This document shows, piece after piece, positions 7,947-8,622 of a DNA stretch of 8,622 nucleotides. Both the position numbers and the translations under genes were made by a program. The notes below the pieces were generated by a model. The model was not told the origin of the DNA, searched no databases, and saw only the letters and a program-made list of their open reading frames with translations. The stretch's first letter is position 1, and each line of letters begins with the position of its first letter. The stretch comes from JAGQLF01 sp964437465. Its GTDB lineage: Bacteria; Patescibacteriota; Dojkabacteria; J137. Location of the stretch: the NCBI GenBank assembly GCA_964437465.1, contig CAYTGI010000029.1:1-8622 (forward strand), written 5' to 3'.

Positions 7947-8210
7947 TTAGTTTTCTATAATGTACTCCCATCTAGATTCTGGAGATAAAAAGAAAACATT
8001 TTGCATATTATAAAACTCAGCCATCTCTAAGAACTTTTCCTTTCCTTCATCTTTTAACTCTTGCTTTCGCTTTTCGAATTTATCGCTAACAAATTTTAAA
8101 AATAGTAATGCAAGAACAACATGCTTGTACTGAGAAGATTCTACGGAACCTCGAAGTTTATTTGCTGAATCCCATAATGTTTCTTCGATCGATTTGGATT
8201 TTTTACTCAT
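7947..8210 (-). CDS. hsdM: N-terminal fragment of HsdM (HsdM_N domain)
   Basis: This 87-residue open frame begins MSKKSKSIEETLWDSANKLR, the standard HsdM opening, which supports the ATG at 8210 as the start. It covers the helical HsdM_N region (ALLFLKFVSDKFEKR, then ESRWEYI), which in full-length proteins contacts the complex and DNA rather than carrying catalysis. It ends at the premature TAA. On its own it lacks the SAM-binding and catalytic motifs and is not expected to methylate DNA. No strong Shine-Dalgarno precedes the ATG. Confidence 0.8.
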   Translation of the reverse strand: MSKKSKSIEETLWDSANKLRGSVESSQYKHVVLALLFLKFVSDKFEKRKQELKDEGKEKFLEMAEFYNMQNVFFLSPESRWEYIIEN

Positions 8211-8240
8211 AGTAAGTTATTTGAAGTGTAGATTACCCTG

Positions 8241-8246
8241 ATTTTA
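8241..8246 (-). promoter_or_regulatory. Weak candidate -10 box for the hsdM-led operon
   Basis: The minus strand reads TAAAAT (5 of 6 to TATAAT), placed 30 nt before the hsdM ATG. This would give a leader of about 24 nt. No convincing -35 box is found 16-18 nt upstream. The site is in the only intergenic gap before hsdM, which is the main reason to propose it. AT-rich DNA gives many such matches by chance. Confidence 0.25.
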
Positions 8247-8260
8247 TCCCAAAACAAAAT

Positions 8261-8279
8261 AAAAGACTAATTGTCTTTT
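8261..8279. terminator. Small AT-rich inverted repeat, possible bidirectional terminator
   Basis: AAAAGAC and GTCTTTT form a perfect 7-bp inverted repeat around a 5-nt loop. A T-run follows the stem on either strand (TTTTT on plus; TTTTATTTTG on minus). It lies between the stop of the upstream gene and hsdM, where a terminator would separate the two transcription units. The stem has only two G-C pairs, so it would be weak. It could also be an operator for a dimeric regulator. Confidence 0.35.
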
Positions 8280-8308
8280 TGTTCAGTAATACTTAATCTA
8301 TGGAGTTC

Positions 8309-8622
8309 CTAAACACTAACTAAAGAAGTTAAATTCTCATCTAATAAAAACCCTTCAGGAATAGATAAGTCTGTGTTTTTAAGCTCAGGGGTTTTTTGAA
8401 TTAATTCAAAAGTTGAAACTTCATTACCTATTTCTTTATAAACTTTTCTTTTCCCTAACTGCCCTTTATATTTCTCCTCTCCCTCTTTAATATGATTTTG
8501 TAATACATCGAAAGGGATGAATAAAGTTTTCTCCTTAACTGTATCGTAAGTAACTATATAGTCAATTTTAATATTAATTGGAATAATTAAATCGGTTTTT
8601 CCTTCCCAAAGATACGCAATTC
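8309..8622 (-). CDS. Unrecognised protein, C-terminal 103 residues only
   Basis: An open frame enters from the right edge and ends at TAG (8311-8309). The visible part begins IAYLWEGKTDLIIPINIKID and ends ENLTSLVSV. It has alternating hydrophobic segments suggestive of beta strands (LIIPINIKIDYIVTYD), then a charged helical stretch (HIKEGEEKYKG, GKRKVYKEI) and a leucine-rich tail. I do not recognise the family and see no catalytic motif, membrane segment or signal peptide in this part. Coherent composition and a frame open over its whole visible length support a real gene. It is separated from hsdM by 98 nt containing a small inverted repeat, so it may be a separate transcription unit or an upstream part of the same defence locus. 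Confidence 0.65.
   Translation of the reverse strand, partial: IAYLWEGKTDLIIPINIKIDYIVTYDTVKEKTLFIPFDVLQNHIKEGEEKYKGQLGKRKVYKEIGNEVSTFELIQKTPELKNTDLSIPEGFLLDENLTSLVSV

Larger units (their letters stand above)
6672..8210 (-). pseudogene. hsdM: Type I R-M methyltransferase subunit (HsdM) interrupted by an in-frame TAA
   Basis: HsdM is the adenine N6-methyltransferase of the complex and is required for both modification and restriction. The reading frame from ATG 8210 to TGA 6672 spans 513 codons including stops, the usual family length. It is broken only by a TAA at 7949-7947 (codon 88). The frame is the same on both sides, and the residues beyond the TAA (KQDDIALKIDTALHNVEK, later LKGALPDNYFSRLNLDTSKL) are normal HsdM sequence that joins ESRWEYIIEN. 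So this is a single nonsense change with no indel. The SAM-binding motif DPACGSGG and the catalytic NPPF are intact. It could be a recent inactivation, a sequencing error or a readthrough site. Read as the standard code, the product is an 87-residue N-terminal fragment. No hsdM copy elsewhere in the window compensates. Confidence 0.9.

Noticed and set aside
7947..7949. TAA in hsdM read as a sense codon through an alternative genetic code
   Set aside because: The RT and the ATPase also end at TAA in sensible places, and hsdM itself ends at TGA, so neither codon appears to be reassigned.
1..8622. CRISPR arrays, tRNA or rRNA genes, and insertion sequences
   Set aside because: I saw no regularly spaced repeats, no structural RNA signatures and no transposase motifs on either strand.

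Overview
All genes in this window lie on the minus strand of AT-rich DNA and form one compact type I restriction-modification (R-M) operon that also carries a reverse transcriptase and an ATPase. Reading in the direction of transcription (high to low coordinates), the order is: C-terminal end of an unrecognised gene (8622-8309); hsdM, interrupted by an in-frame TAA (8210-6672); hsdS (6685-5246); a membrane-anchored reverse transcriptase (5253-3526); a short decayed copy of the hsdR 5' end (3519-3375); an AAA_14/DUF4143 ATPase (3305-2127); and hsdR (2124 to beyond position 1).

The host cannot be named with confidence. AT-rich composition, A/T-ending codons, tight gene overlaps and a near absence of strong Shine-Dalgarno sequences fit a Candidate Phyla Radiation bacterium or another low-GC bacterium. 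hsdM ends at TGA and no gene needs TGA read as an amino acid, so the glycine-UGA code of Gracilibacteria or Absconditabacteria is not indicated.

HsdM, HsdS and HsdR would normally assemble into a modification and restriction complex. HsdS recognises DNA, HsdM methylates adenine, and HsdR translocates and cuts unmodified DNA. The reverse transcriptase has complete RT motifs (TDVTD, GIPQG, YRDD), an N-terminal transmembrane helix and a helical C-terminal region. It overlaps hsdS by 8 nt, so it is an integral operon member and probably a defence RT of the UG/Abi (DRT-like) kind, not a retron, group II intron or diversity-generating RT.

The operon shows a record of rearrangement. Six nt after the RT stop is a 145-nt fragment that matches the first 48 codons of the downstream hsdR (about 86% identity over the first 102 nt), with its own stop and a frameshift. 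The ATPase gene lies between this remnant and the full hsdR. The older order was probably hsdM-hsdS-RT-hsdR, with the ATPase gene arriving together with a partial duplication or replacement of hsdR. The TAA in hsdM would disable both methylation and restriction, unless it is read through or is a sequencing error, while the RT, ATPase and visible part of HsdR remain open.
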